Positions 1-7,452 of a stretch of DNA of 64,000 bases are shown here, piece by piece. The number at the start of each line of letters is the position of its first letter. Within the stretch, counting starts at the first letter, position 1. Both the position numbers and the translations under genes were made by a program. The notes beneath the pieces were generated by a model. It was given only the letters and a program-made list of their open reading frames with translations, was not told where the DNA came from and ran no database searches. Source of the stretch: Aquabacter cavernae (GTDB lineage Bacteria; Pseudomonadota; Alphaproteobacteria; Rhizobiales; Xanthobacteraceae); contig NZ_RWKV01000001.1 in NCBI RefSeq assembly GCF_003993795.1, positions 62,001-126,000 on the forward strand, in the 5' to 3' direction.

Positions 1-60
1 GGCCCCGCGCAGGAAGGCGTCCAGGCGCGCGGTGTCGAAGCCGGTCGGTGCGTCGCTCAT
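1..60 (-). CDS. Phosphotransferase-family protein, N-terminal fragment (cut by window edge)
   Basis: Only the first 20 codons are inside the window. The ATG overlaps the stop of the acyl-CoA dehydrogenase gene (ATGA arrangement), so the two genes are translationally coupled. The fragment contains FDTARLDAFL, which resembles the N-terminus of the aminoglycoside-phosphotransferase-like proteins often encoded next to ACAD10/11-type acyl-CoA dehydrogenases. The family call rests on this short motif plus context and is an inference; the rest of the gene lies outside the window. Confidence 0.5.
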   Translation of the reverse strand, partial: MSDAPTGFDTARLDAFLRGA

Positions 61-1268
61 GACGGGGCCACCGGCCAGCGCCAGAAGGAATTCCCCTCTT
101 CCGAGAGGAAGCGGTTCAGCACCATCTGGTGCACCTCGTCGGCGCCGTCCACGAGGCGGGCCTGGCGGGCATAGCGGTAGATCCATTCCAGGACCGTGTC
201 CTTGGAATAGCCCCGCGCGCCGTTGATCTGGATGGCCATGTCCACCGCTTGGTGAAGCGTGTTGGCGGCCTGGATCTTGGCCATGGAGATTTCCTTGCGC
301 GCCCGGCTGCCCCGGTCGAGGGCGAAGGCGGCCTTCATCACCAGCAGGCGGCCGATCTCGATATTCATGGCCGTCTGGCCGAACTTCAACTGCACGCTCT
401 CCCGGTCCGCGAGGCGCACGCCGAAGCCTTCGCGCACATCCGCATAGGCGCGGGCGATCTCCATGGACCGCTTGGCGAGGCCCAGCCAGCGCATGCAATG
501 GGTGAGGCGCGCCGGGCCGAGGCGGATCTGCGTGGCCTTCAGGCCGTCGCCTTCCTGCATCAGCACGTCCTGCGGGGCGATGGTGAGGCCGTCAAACTCC
601 AGCTCGCAATGGCCGCCATGCTCCTCCGGCCCCATGATGGGGATGCGGCGGATGATGCGCCAGCCGGGCTGGTCGCGGTGGAACAGGAAGGCGGTCAGCC
701 CCTTGCGCGGGTCATCGGACGTGCGCGCCATGAGGATGAAGTGCGCCGCCTCCTCCGCGCCGGTGATGAACCATTTGTGGCCGTAGATGCGGTACGACCC
801 GTCCGGCTGCTTCTCGGCGCGGGTGCGCATCATGGAGGGGTCGGAGCCGCTGCCGGGATGGGGCTCGGTCATGGCGAACACCGAGCGCACGTCGCCATTG
901 ACGATGGGGACGAGCCAGCGCGCCTTCTGGTCCGGCGTCGCCACCTTGTCCAGCAACATCATGTTGCCGTCGTCGGGGGCGGCGGAATTGAACACCACCG
1001 GCCCGAAGATGGAGCGGTTCATCTCCTCGTAGCAGACCGCCATGCCCATGCGCCCGATGCCGAGGCCGCCGCTCTCCGGGGGAAGCTGGAGGCACCAGAG
1101 GCCCGCCGCGCGCGCCTTGGCGCGCATCTGGCGCAGGAGACCGGTCTCGATGTTCTCGTGGGCGTCATAGGCGGCGGGGTCCGCCTCCAGGGGAATGATC
1201 TCGCGGTCCACGAAATCCGCGATGCGGCTGCGCAGGTCTTCCAGCGCCGGGGAGATGGTGAAGTCCAT
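57..1268 (-). CDS. Acyl-CoA dehydrogenase family protein
   Basis: A 403-residue FAD enzyme predicted to oxidise an acyl-CoA to the 2-enoyl-CoA in the cytosol. The N-terminal helical domain (about 1-130) is followed by the beta domain with the FAD/substrate signature FAMTEPHPGSGSDPS and the WFITGA segment. The C-terminal four-helix domain contains QINGARGYS, close to the usual flavin-binding end motif. Length fits the family (about 380-410). The ATG at 1268 was chosen because the upstream extension is a shadow of the next gene. It is co-oriented with an SDR gene 8 bases upstream and a phosphotransferase-like gene downstream, a pairing typical of fatty-acid or branched acyl-CoA catabolism. The exact substrate cannot be read from the sequence. 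Confidence 0.9.
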   Translation of the reverse strand: MDFTISPALEDLRSRIADFVDREIIPLEADPAAYDAHENIETGLLRQMRAKARAAGLWCLQLPPESGGLGIGRMGMAVCYEEMNRSIFGPVVFNSAAPDDGNMMLLDKVATPDQKARWLVPIVNGDVRSVFAMTEPHPGSGSDPSMMRTRAEKQPDGSYRIYGHKWFITGAEEAAHFILMARTSDDPRKGLTAFLFHRDQPGWRIIRRIPIMGPEEHGGHCELEFDGLTIAPQDVLMQEGDGLKATQIRLGPARLTHCMRWLGLAKRSMEIARAYADVREGFGVRLADRESVQLKFGQTAMNIEIGRLLVMKAAFALDRGSRARKEISMAKIQAANTLHQAVDMAIQINGARGYSKDTVLEWIYRYARQARLVDGADEVHQMVLNRFLSEEGNSFWRWPVAPS

Positions 1269-1276
1269 GGGAAGCC

Positions 1277-2044
1277 TCAGAGGGAAGAGACGAGATGGCC
1301 GCCATCCACCACCAGCGAGGTGCCGGTGACATAGGCGGAGGCGTCGGAGCACAGGAACAGGAGGGGACCGTTGAGGTCGCTCATCTGGCCAAGGCGGCGA
1401 TAAGGGATGCGCTTCACCAGCGCCGCGCCCGCATCGCTCGCGAAGAAGTCGCGGTTGAGGTCGGTTTCCACATAGCCGGGGCACAGCGCGTTTGCCCGCA
1501 CCTTGTGGCGCGCCCATTCCAGGGCCATGGACTTGGTGAGCTGCACCAGCCCCGCCTTGGAGGCGCAATAGGCCGCCACCTGCCCGGCCACGCGATGGCC
1601 GAGAATGGAGGCCACGTTCACGATGGCGCCGCCCTGCTTGTCGGCCGCCATGGCGCGGGCGGCGGCCTGGCCCATGAGGAAGGCGCCCTTCAGGTTGGTG
1701 TCCATGATGCGGTCCCACACCGCTTCCTCCTCGTCGAGGAGGCCGGTGGTGGAGGTGACGCCCGCATTGTTCACGAGCACGTCCAGCCGCCCGAAGGTCT
1801 GGGCGACGCTGTCCACCGCCGCTTCCGCAGAAAGACGGTCGGTCACGTCCAGGGTGACGGCCAGCGCCGCGCCGCCCTCGGCGGTGATGCGCGCGGCGAG
1901 CGCCTCGCAATCCGCGCGCTTGCGGGCCGCCACGGCGACCTTCGCCCCGGCGGCGGCGAGCACCTGCGCGAAATGGGCGCCGAGGCCCTGGGAGGCGCCG
2001 GTGACCAGCACCGTGCGTCCGTCGAGGGATGCGTGAAAGCTCAT
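1277..2044 (-). CDS. SDR family NAD(P)-dependent oxidoreductase
   Basis: A 255-residue classical short-chain dehydrogenase. Visible motifs are the cofactor-binding TGASQGLG near the N-terminus, NNAG, and the catalytic YCASK (YxxxK). It probably oxidises or reduces a hydroxyacyl/ketoacyl intermediate handled with the adjacent acyl-CoA dehydrogenase. The ATG at 2044 is preferred over one 15 bases upstream because GGGAGG sits 7 bases before it. The divergent TetR gene and the palindrome between them suggest local repression. Substrate unknown. Confidence 0.88.
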   Translation of the reverse strand: MSFHASLDGRTVLVTGASQGLGAHFAQVLAAAGAKVAVAARKRADCEALAARITAEGGAALAVTLDVTDRLSAEAAVDSVAQTFGRLDVLVNNAGVTSTTGLLDEEEAVWDRIMDTNLKGAFLMGQAAARAMAADKQGGAIVNVASILGHRVAGQVAAYCASKAGLVQLTKSMALEWARHKVRANALCPGYVETDLNRDFFASDAGAALVKRIPYRRLGQMSDLNGPLLFLCSDASAYVTGTSLVVDGGHLVSSL

Positions 2045-2084
2045 ATGGCGGCCTCCCATGGCCCGTATGGGCCTTAATTTTTCG

Positions 2085-2098
2085 AGCGAGCGCTCGCT
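2085..2098. promoter_or_regulatory. Perfect palindrome, probable TetR operator
   Basis: AGCGAGCGCTCGCT is a perfect 14-bp palindrome in the divergent gap between the SDR/acyl-CoA dehydrogenase genes and the TetR gene. TetR regulators of acyl-CoA metabolism commonly bind such sites, so this is the likely autoregulatory operator. The assignment is by position and symmetry only. Confidence 0.55.
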
Positions 2099-2180
2099 TT
2101 ATAGACTTCGCCGCCCGCCCTGTGCAATAGGAGATGGTGCCCCGGCAAAGACCGGGGCCTGTGCCCGCAGGGAGCGGAGC

Positions 2181-2891
2181 TTGAGCCACCCATCGCCCGT
2201 CGCCCGTCCGCCTCTCGCCCGCCTGGACTTGTCCATGGAGGCGCTGGCGGCGCGCATCCTCGCGCGCCATTCCGAGACGGTGCGGGTGAAGAAGGCCCAT
2301 GTGGCCACCATGCGGCTCGCGCGCATCATGGAGAGCACGCTGGCACTGGCCAACCGGGTGGGCTTCCACTCCATGAGCCTGCGCGACCTCTCGACGGAAT
2401 CCGGCCTCTCCATGGGGGCGCTCTACGCCTATTTCGACAGCAAGGAGACGCTGCTCCTCATGATCCTCGGCACCGTGTCCGAGGTGGTGGAGGAGGCGCT
2501 GGGGGAGCCGCCGGCCGATTTGCCGCCGCCCGAGCGGCTGCGCTGGCTGCTGGCGGGCCATGTGGCCCTCACCGAGGCCATGCTGCCCTGGTTCACCTTC
2601 GCCTACATGCAGGCCAAGAGCTTTCCGCGCGAGGCCCGCGACATGGCGGTGGCCAGCGAGCAGCGCACGGAAGGGCTGATCGCGGCCATTTTGGCGGATG
2701 GGAACGCCACCGGCGATTTCCGGGTGGCGGACGTGGAGATGGCCGCAGCCCTCATCAAGCCCATGCTTCAGGACTGGTACGTGAAGCGCTCGAAATATCG
2801 TCGGCGCAAGGTGAGCGCGGCGGCCTTCACCGACGCGCTCATGGGCTTCGCCATGGCAGCCCTGGGGGCGCGGGCGTCCGTTCCCGCCTGA
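2181..2891 (+). CDS. TetR/AcrR family transcriptional regulator
   Basis: About 236 residues from a TTG at 2181 preceded by GGAG; an ATG at 2235 is an alternative start. The N-terminal TetR DNA-binding domain contains SLRDLSTESGLSMGALYAYF, the typical helix-turn-helix ending in the YxYF signature. The C-terminal ligand domain is unassigned. It is divergent from the SDR/acyl-CoA dehydrogenase genes with a palindrome in the gap, so it probably represses them and senses an acyl-CoA-type ligand. It converges on the MFS gene with a 3-base gap. Confidence 0.85.
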   Translation: MSHPSPVARPPLARLDLSMEALAARILARHSETVRVKKAHVATMRLARIMESTLALANRVGFHSMSLRDLSTESGLSMGALYAYFDSKETLLLMILGTVSEVVEEALGEPPADLPPPERLRWLLAGHVALTEAMLPWFTFAYMQAKSFPREARDMAVASEQRTEGLIAAILADGNATGDFRVADVEMAAALIKPMLQDWYVKRSKYRRRKVSAAAFTDALMGFAMAALGARASVPA

Positions 2892-2894
2892 TCC

Positions 2895-4112
2895 TCAGCC
2901 CTGCGTGGAGGCCATGGCCCGGGCGGGCAGGATGGCGGCCAGCACCAGGAGGCCGCCCACCGCCAAAAAGGGCGCGGGCGGCAGCACCACGAGAAGCTGG
3001 GTCATGAGCCCGGAAATGAAGACGCACACGGCCACCGCCGCGCTGGAGAGGCCCAGCACCCATCCCCGCTCCGTCTCCTCCACCACGCCCGAGGCGGCGG
3101 AGAGCAGCGACACATAGCCGAACACATTGGCGATGCAGATGCCCACCGCCAGCACCACCTGCGCGGTCGCGCTCACGGGGAAGGCGGTCATCACCAGCAG
3201 CGCGCCGCAGATGGCATGGCCGAAAATGGCGATGCGCCGCTCTTCCTTCAGCCACTTCGCCACCGGCCCGTAGGCCACCGCCGAGCCCAGCATGAAGCCG
3301 ACGCCCATGGTGACCGAGAACAGGCCAATGCCTGCCGTCGAGAAGCCGTGGACGCGCTGCATCTCCACCAGGATGAAGGTGTAGTAGATGAGGAAGCCCA
3401 GCTGGAACAGGAAGAAGGACGCGAGCGGCGGCACCGCCGCCGGCCGGTCCTTCAGCCGCGCGAACAGCAGGAAGGGCTGGCGCCAGTCGAAATGAAAGGC
3501 CCGGCGTGGGGCGTCCTCGCCGAAGCGGGCGCGGGCCAGCATCACGGTGTTGATGACGCACAGCACCAGCGCCACCGCCAGCGGCAGGCGCAGGTCCAGA
3601 TGGCCCAGCACGCCGCCGATGGCGGGGCCGGCCATGAGGCCCACCGTGTTCACCACCGTCACTTGCGCCATGGCGGCGCCGCGCTCGGACGGGTCCACCG
3701 CATCCACCATGCTGGCCTGGGCGATGGGGGCGGTGCCGGACATGAGACCCGCCAGGAGGCGCCCGGCGAAGAACAGCCAGAGCTGGTCCACCACCAGCGA
3801 GAGCCACATGAGCCCATAGGAGGCGGCAAGCCCCGCCATGCAGGTGAGCAGCGTGCGCCGCCGCCCCAGCGCGTCGGACAGGTCGCCCAGCAGCGAGCAG
3901 CCGAAGAAGGCGCCGATGGGGAACAGCCCGAAGGCGAGCGCCATGAGCGTGTCCCGGTTCTGCGCCGTCACCACTGCGCCAAACCCCTGTGCGCCCGCGC
4001 CCGGCCCGTCGAACAGGCTGACGATGAGCGGGTACATGAGCCCGAAGGAGAAGATGTCCAGGAAGACCGCGAGGAACAGCGGCGCATGGCTCTTGAAAAG
4101 GGTGACCTTCAT
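2895..4112 (-). CDS. MFS transporter (multidrug/TetA-like exporter)
   Basis: A 405-residue inner-membrane protein with about twelve hydrophobic segments. It begins with the first transmembrane helix (LFLAVFLDIFSFGLMYPLIV). The loop 2-3 region LGDLSDALGRRRTLL matches the conserved GxxxDxxGRR signature of the major facilitator superfamily. Length is normal. It is convergent with the TetR gene and divergent from the following SDR gene. The transported compound cannot be inferred. Confidence 0.85.
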   Translation of the reverse strand: MKVTLFKSHAPLFLAVFLDIFSFGLMYPLIVSLFDGPGAGAQGFGAVVTAQNRDTLMALAFGLFPIGAFFGCSLLGDLSDALGRRRTLLTCMAGLAASYGLMWLSLVVDQLWLFFAGRLLAGLMSGTAPIAQASMVDAVDPSERGAAMAQVTVVNTVGLMAGPAIGGVLGHLDLRLPLAVALVLCVINTVMLARARFGEDAPRRAFHFDWRQPFLLFARLKDRPAAVPPLASFFLFQLGFLIYYTFILVEMQRVHGFSTAGIGLFSVTMGVGFMLGSAVAYGPVAKWLKEERRIAIFGHAICGALLVMTAFPVSATAQVVLAVGICIANVFGYVSLLSAASGVVEETERGWVLGLSSAAVAVCVFISGLMTQLLVVLPPAPFLAVGGLLVLAAILPARAMASTQG

Positions 4113-4412
4113 TCAATCGATCCTAGAGCCGGATGTGTTGAGACGGCAGCGCTCCGCGATCCCATCTCAACACTGAATCCGTCTCCTTTTTTTGAAAAAT
4201 GAGAAGGCGATTCACCGTTTGGAAGGAAGCAAACTGCTTCCTTCCAAACAGATCCGCGCTCTGAAAAAAGCCAGAGACCTCCTTGCCCTCTGCGCACGCC
4301 GCGGGCAAGCGGCTCCCGGGTCGGGAATGAAACCGGATTCGGATGGGTTTCCGGTGGCACCGGCGGTCGCCCATGGATTAGATGGCCTGAAAACCCGTGG
4401 GAGGGATCAGCC
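4113..4412. other. Divergent intergenic region with inverted repeats
   Basis: No gene is supported here. The gap lies between the divergent MFS and SDR genes. It contains TGTTGAGA (4136-4143) facing TCTCAACA (4164-4171), and a much stronger perfect 15-bp inverted repeat at 4217-4249. The base composition of 4170-4280 is lower in GC than the flanks. A ribosome-binding GGGAGGG precedes the SDR start. Confidence 0.6.
4217..4249. repeat. Perfect 15-bp inverted repeat with 3-base loop
   Basis: GTTTGGAAGGAAGCA (4217-4231) is followed by AAC and then its exact reverse complement (4235-4249). It would form a strong hairpin in either transcript. Because it sits between divergent genes it is not an obvious terminator; it could be a REP-like element or an operator. 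Confidence 0.7.
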
Positions 4413-5198
4413 ATGGATCTGGGATTGACCGGAAAGACCGCTCTGGTGCTGGGTGCCGGTGGAGGGCTGGGCGGCGCCATCGCCCGCACGCTTGCCCGCG
4501 AAGGCGCGAAGGTGGCGGTGGCGGACCTGGACGGTGCCGCGGCCGACCTCACCGCCGCCGATATCCTCGCGCACGGAGGTCGCGCCGCCGCCGTCGCCTG
4601 GAACCTCGCCGACCTCACCGCCATCGGCCCCGCCGTGGCGCAGGTGGAAGAGGAACTGGGCCCGGTGGACGTGCTGGTGAACAATACAGGCGGCCCGCCC
4701 CCGACCCCGGCGGGCGGCCAGTCCACGGAACTCTGGGGCGTGCAGTTCCAGTCCATGGTCCTGTCGGTGATCGCCCTCACGGACCGCGTCCTGCCCGGCA
4801 TGCGCCAGCGCAAATGGGGGCGTATCATCACCTCCACCTCCTCTGGCGTGGTGGCGCCCATCGCGAATCTCGGCATGTCCAACGCGCTGCGCCTGTCGCT
4901 GGTGGGCTGGTCCAAGACCCTGGCGCGCGAAGTGGGCCGCGACGGCATCACCGCCAATATCGTGCTGCCCGGCCGCATCGCCACGCAGCGCATCACCTTC
5001 CTGGACGAGCAGCGCGCCAAGCGCGAGGGGCGCCCGGTGGAGGAGGTGGCGGCGGAAAGCCAGGCCTCCATTCCCGTGGGCCGCTATGGCGATCCGCAGG
5101 AATATGCGGACATGGTGGCCTTCCTCGCCTCCACCCGCGCCGCCTATGTCACCGGCTCGGTGATCCGCGTGGATGGCGGGCTCATTCCCAGCATCTGA
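4413..5198 (+). CDS. Atypical SDR family oxidoreductase (BKR-like, lacks YxxxK)
   Basis: A 261-residue Rossmann protein with a GAGGGLG glycine motif, NNTGG in place of NNAG, and C-terminal YVTGSVIRVDGG typical of FabG-like SDRs. At the catalytic site, TSTSSGVVAPIANLGMSNALR has no Tyr-x-x-x-Lys; Ser-Asn occupies the usual tyrosine region. This fits a known SDR subgroup (BKR_like) that departs from the canonical tetrad. Its reaction is therefore uncertain. It is monocistronic and convergent with nifQ. Start ATG has GGGAGGG upstream. Confidence 0.8.
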   Translation: MDLGLTGKTALVLGAGGGLGGAIARTLAREGAKVAVADLDGAAADLTAADILAHGGRAAAVAWNLADLTAIGPAVAQVEEELGPVDVLVNNTGGPPPTPAGGQSTELWGVQFQSMVLSVIALTDRVLPGMRQRKWGRIITSTSSGVVAPIANLGMSNALRLSLVGWSKTLAREVGRDGITANIVLPGRIATQRITFLDEQRAKREGRPVEEVAAESQASIPVGRYGDPQEYADMVAFLASTRAAYVTGSVIRVDGGLIPSI

Positions 5199-5229
5199 TC
5201 CTTCCCCCAGCCTGCGCGGCGCCGTGCCG

Positions 5230-5904
5230 TCAGGCTACCGCATGCGCCACGCTGCGGCGGGTGCGGGCGAGGCGGCTCTCGCCGGTCTCCTCGCCGAAGC
5301 AGTAATCGAAATCGTCGCACGCGGCGCAGCTGGGCGCCGTGCACAGGACGAAGCCTTCCTGCTCGCACAGGCGGCGGTAGAAATACTTCTTCCATTTCAT
5401 GTTGGTGGTGTTGCCCGCCGCCAATGCCGGGAAATGCGTGGCGAGAAGCCGGTTCAGCTCGCCGCGGTCCCGGAGGCCGAGATCCTGCCACAGATGGTTC
5501 GGCCGCAGCGCGCGGCAGGCGATGATTGCCGCGAGCCAGCGGGCGGCCTCGTCTCCCGGCCGCGCCTGCGCGTGCAGGAAATCGTGCAGGATCGCCCCTT
5601 CCTCGTCCTTCGGCGCGTGGCCCACGGGCACGCCGAGGCAGGCCAGCGCGCGGGGCGTGAAATAGCGGCCGATAATCGTCTCCAGCGCCTCGGCATCAAG
5701 GCCGAGGCAAGGGCCGAGCGCCAGGTTCTCGTGCAGGGCATCCTCCGCCGAAACCGCGATGGCGCAGGCGAAGACGTGCGCGTCGAACAGATGGGCCTCG
5801 ACGCGCCGCGCCGTGTCGGAGCCGGCCTTTCCGGTGCGGGCACAGGCGCCGCGCCGGCGCGGGCCCATCAGCGCGCTGAAGAGACCGTCCGCATGGCGAC
5901 CCAT
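5230..5904 (-). CDS. nifQ: Nitrogen fixation protein NifQ
   Basis: A 224-residue protein ending in LCTAPSCAACDDFDYCFG, the Cx4-5CxxCx5C cysteine motif of NifQ, which carries a Mo-Fe-S cluster and donates molybdenum to the NifEN/NifH FeMo-co assembly machinery. Length is near the usual 170-220. It is the last gene of the nifH operon, 7 bases after fdxB, and is convergent with the SDR gene, marking the left edge of the nif island. No separate promoter was found. Confidence 0.93.
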   Translation of the reverse strand: MGRHADGLFSALMGPRRRGACARTGKAGSDTARRVEAHLFDAHVFACAIAVSAEDALHENLALGPCLGLDAEALETIIGRYFTPRALACLGVPVGHAPKDEEGAILHDFLHAQARPGDEAARWLAAIIACRALRPNHLWQDLGLRDRGELNRLLATHFPALAAGNTTNMKWKKYFYRRLCEQEGFVLCTAPSCAACDDFDYCFGEETGESRLARTRRSVAHAVA

Positions 5905-5911
5905 GGCGCCC

Positions 5912-6235
5912 TCACGCGGCCAAGGCGGCGGCCTTGTCGGCCGTCACATGGGTCTGGCACGCCTTGGGGCAGACCCGGGCGCAGGCGCCGCAGCCGATGC
6001 AGGCGCCCGCATTGTCCACCACCATGACCTTGCGCACGAGTTCGCCGTCGAAATCGTCGTCCTCGTCCTCATCCACCTTGCCGAGCATGGCGTTCCCGTC
6101 GCCCACGCCCCACAGGTGCATCACGTCCCGCGAGCAGACCTTGTAGCAGCGCCCGCAGCCGATGCAGGTGGTGGCGTCGATGGCGACGAGATAGTCCGGC
6201 ATCCAGTGGGAGCCGTCGCGGGAGAGATGGGCCAT
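5912..6235 (-). CDS. fdxB: Nif-specific ferredoxin III (FdxB)
   Basis: A 107-residue 2[4Fe-4S] ferredoxin. The first cluster motif is CIGCGRCYKVC and the second CIGCGACARVCPKAC, separated by an acidic insert (DEDEDDDFDGE). This spacing and the nif location match the nif-specific ferredoxin III family, a likely electron donor for cofactor assembly or nitrogenase. It lies between the DUF683 gene and nifQ in the nifH operon. Confidence 0.92.
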   Translation of the reverse strand: MAHLSRDGSHWMPDYLVAIDATTCIGCGRCYKVCSRDVMHLWGVGDGNAMLGKVDEDEDDDFDGELVRKVMVVDNAGACIGCGACARVCPKACQTHVTADKAAALAA

Positions 6236-6251
6236 GGCGATGCTCCGGGCG

Positions 6252-6458
6252 TCAGGCGGGTTGGGATTCGAGCGCCTTCAGGCGCTTGCGGGCATCATCC
6301 AGGGCCTTGAACGTGTCGTAGGTCTCCTGCGCCACCTCCAGGATATTGGTCCAGTTGATGGGCAGGTCCTCCGACAGGTCGTGGAGGTTCATCTTCCAGG
6401 TGACGGACTTGGACGAGAGCTTCTTGATCTCGGCCTTCAGCGTTTCGATGTCGGACAT
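6252..6458 (-). CDS. DUF683 / CCE_0567-family small nif protein
   Basis: A 68-residue, Lys- and Glu-rich helical protein starting MSDIETLKAEIKKLSSKSV. Its composition, length and place directly after the NifX-associated gene match the CCE_0567 (DUF683) family, small putative metal-binding proteins found almost only in nif clusters. ATG at 6458 was selected because homology begins there; the longer frame upstream is a shadow. Exact function is unknown. Confidence 0.85.
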   Translation of the reverse strand: MSDIETLKAEIKKLSSKSVTWKMNLHDLSEDLPINWTNILEVAQETYDTFKALDDARKRLKALESQPA

Positions 6459-6468
6459 GGCTGTTCCT

Positions 6469-6942
6469 TCAGAGACGGGCGACGTCGGGATAGGCGCGGA
6501 TGAAGGTGACGGCGTCGTCCAGGGCCTTGGTGCCGGCCTCGGCCAGCTTGGCCAGGCTCTCGAAGCCGAAGCGGTGGACATCGCGCACATGGCGGCTCAG
6601 CACCACGAGGCGGCCGGCGGTGAGCAGCACGCGCCCGAAGCCCTCATGGCTCATCTTCATCATGGGGCTGGCGATGAGCTGGGTTTCCGCCTCAATGGCG
6701 AGGCCGACGGACGTGTAGAACATCTCCACCCGCCACAGCACGTCGGGGTCGGGATCGCCCATGATGGGGATCTCGCGGCGCTGCTCCTTGGTGACGATGA
6801 AGTCCTTCAGGATCTTCGCGTCGGGCTTGCCTTCCCAGCTTCCATACGTGTCCTGCGCCCGCATGAGGCGGACCAGGGACTTGAGGAAGGGCGTGGCGAG
6901 CGCCTCTGCGTCGGCGTCCTCTGCAGTCAGGGCGTCGGTCAT
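6469..6942 (-). CDS. NifX-associated nitrogen fixation protein (DUF269)
   Basis: A 157-residue protein of the NifX-associated family. Recognisable segments are LVRLMRAQDTYGSWEG, PDPDVLWRVEMFYTSVGLAIE and VLLTAGRLVVLSRHVRDVHR. Members lie just downstream of nifX in many diazotrophs and are thought to assist FeMo-co precursor handling, though no reaction is established. It is 12 bases after nifX and 10 before the DUF683 gene, so clearly in the same operon. Confidence 0.92.
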   Translation of the reverse strand: MTDALTAEDADAEALATPFLKSLVRLMRAQDTYGSWEGKPDAKILKDFIVTKEQRREIPIMGDPDPDVLWRVEMFYTSVGLAIEAETQLIASPMMKMSHEGFGRVLLTAGRLVVLSRHVRDVHRFGFESLAKLAEAGTKALDDAVTFIRAYPDVARL

Positions 6943-6954
6943 GCGTCTCTCCTC

Positions 6955-7452
6955 TCACTCATCATCATCAACGAAGGACGGCTTCGGCGCGCCCGCGCCG
7001 GATTCGGCCAGGATCTTGCGCAGCCAGGGCGGCGGGGAGCCCGCCAGCATGTCGCGGGTGCGCTCCAGAACGGTGTCGATGGGCTGGGCCTGCGGGATCT
7101 TGATGGGATGGATGCGGGCCGAGACCACCTTGGCGGCGGAGGGGCCGCCGATGGCGAGGCAGAACAGGAGGTGGCAGCCCTTCAGCGCCTCCACCTTGGG
7201 CGTGATCTTGTCGTCGCCGTCATTCTGGTGCTTGCCGCCCTCGTCCGAGACGAGATCGAAGGCCACCGTTTCCACAAAGCTCCAGCCGTCCACGCTCACG
7301 TCATAGACGGCGAACTTCTTGGCCGAGCCGAAATGAGCGTTCAGCCCCTTCATGTCCTGGGTCGCGATAGCGATGCGGATGGCGGGGCCGGAGGGCGGCG
7401 CGGCCTGGGCGCCCTCGCTCTCAACGAGCCGCAGTCTGCGCGTGGCTGTCAT
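6955..7452 (-). CDS. nifX: Nitrogenase cofactor carrier NifX
   Basis: A 165-residue member of the NifX/NafY/NifB-C-terminal superfamily that binds the FeMo-co precursor (NifB-co/VK-cluster) during assembly. The fold begins IRIAIATQDMKGLNAHFGSAKKFAVYDV and includes CHLLFCLAIGGPSAAKV. Its start overlaps the end of nifN by 32 bases, indicating translational coupling with the NifEN scaffold. Confidence 0.93.
   Translation of the reverse strand: MTATRRLRLVESEGAQAAPPSGPAIRIAIATQDMKGLNAHFGSAKKFAVYDVSVDGWSFVETVAFDLVSDEGGKHQNDGDDKITPKVEALKGCHLLFCLAIGGPSAAKVVSARIHPIKIPQAQPIDTVLERTRDMLAGSPPPWLRKILAESGAGAPKPSFVDDDE

Noticed and set aside
57-2561. 834-codon minus-strand ORF read as one protein
   Set aside because: Only residues after the ATG at 1268 are an acyl-CoA dehydrogenase; the front part is an out-of-frame shadow of the SDR and the start region of the TetR gene.
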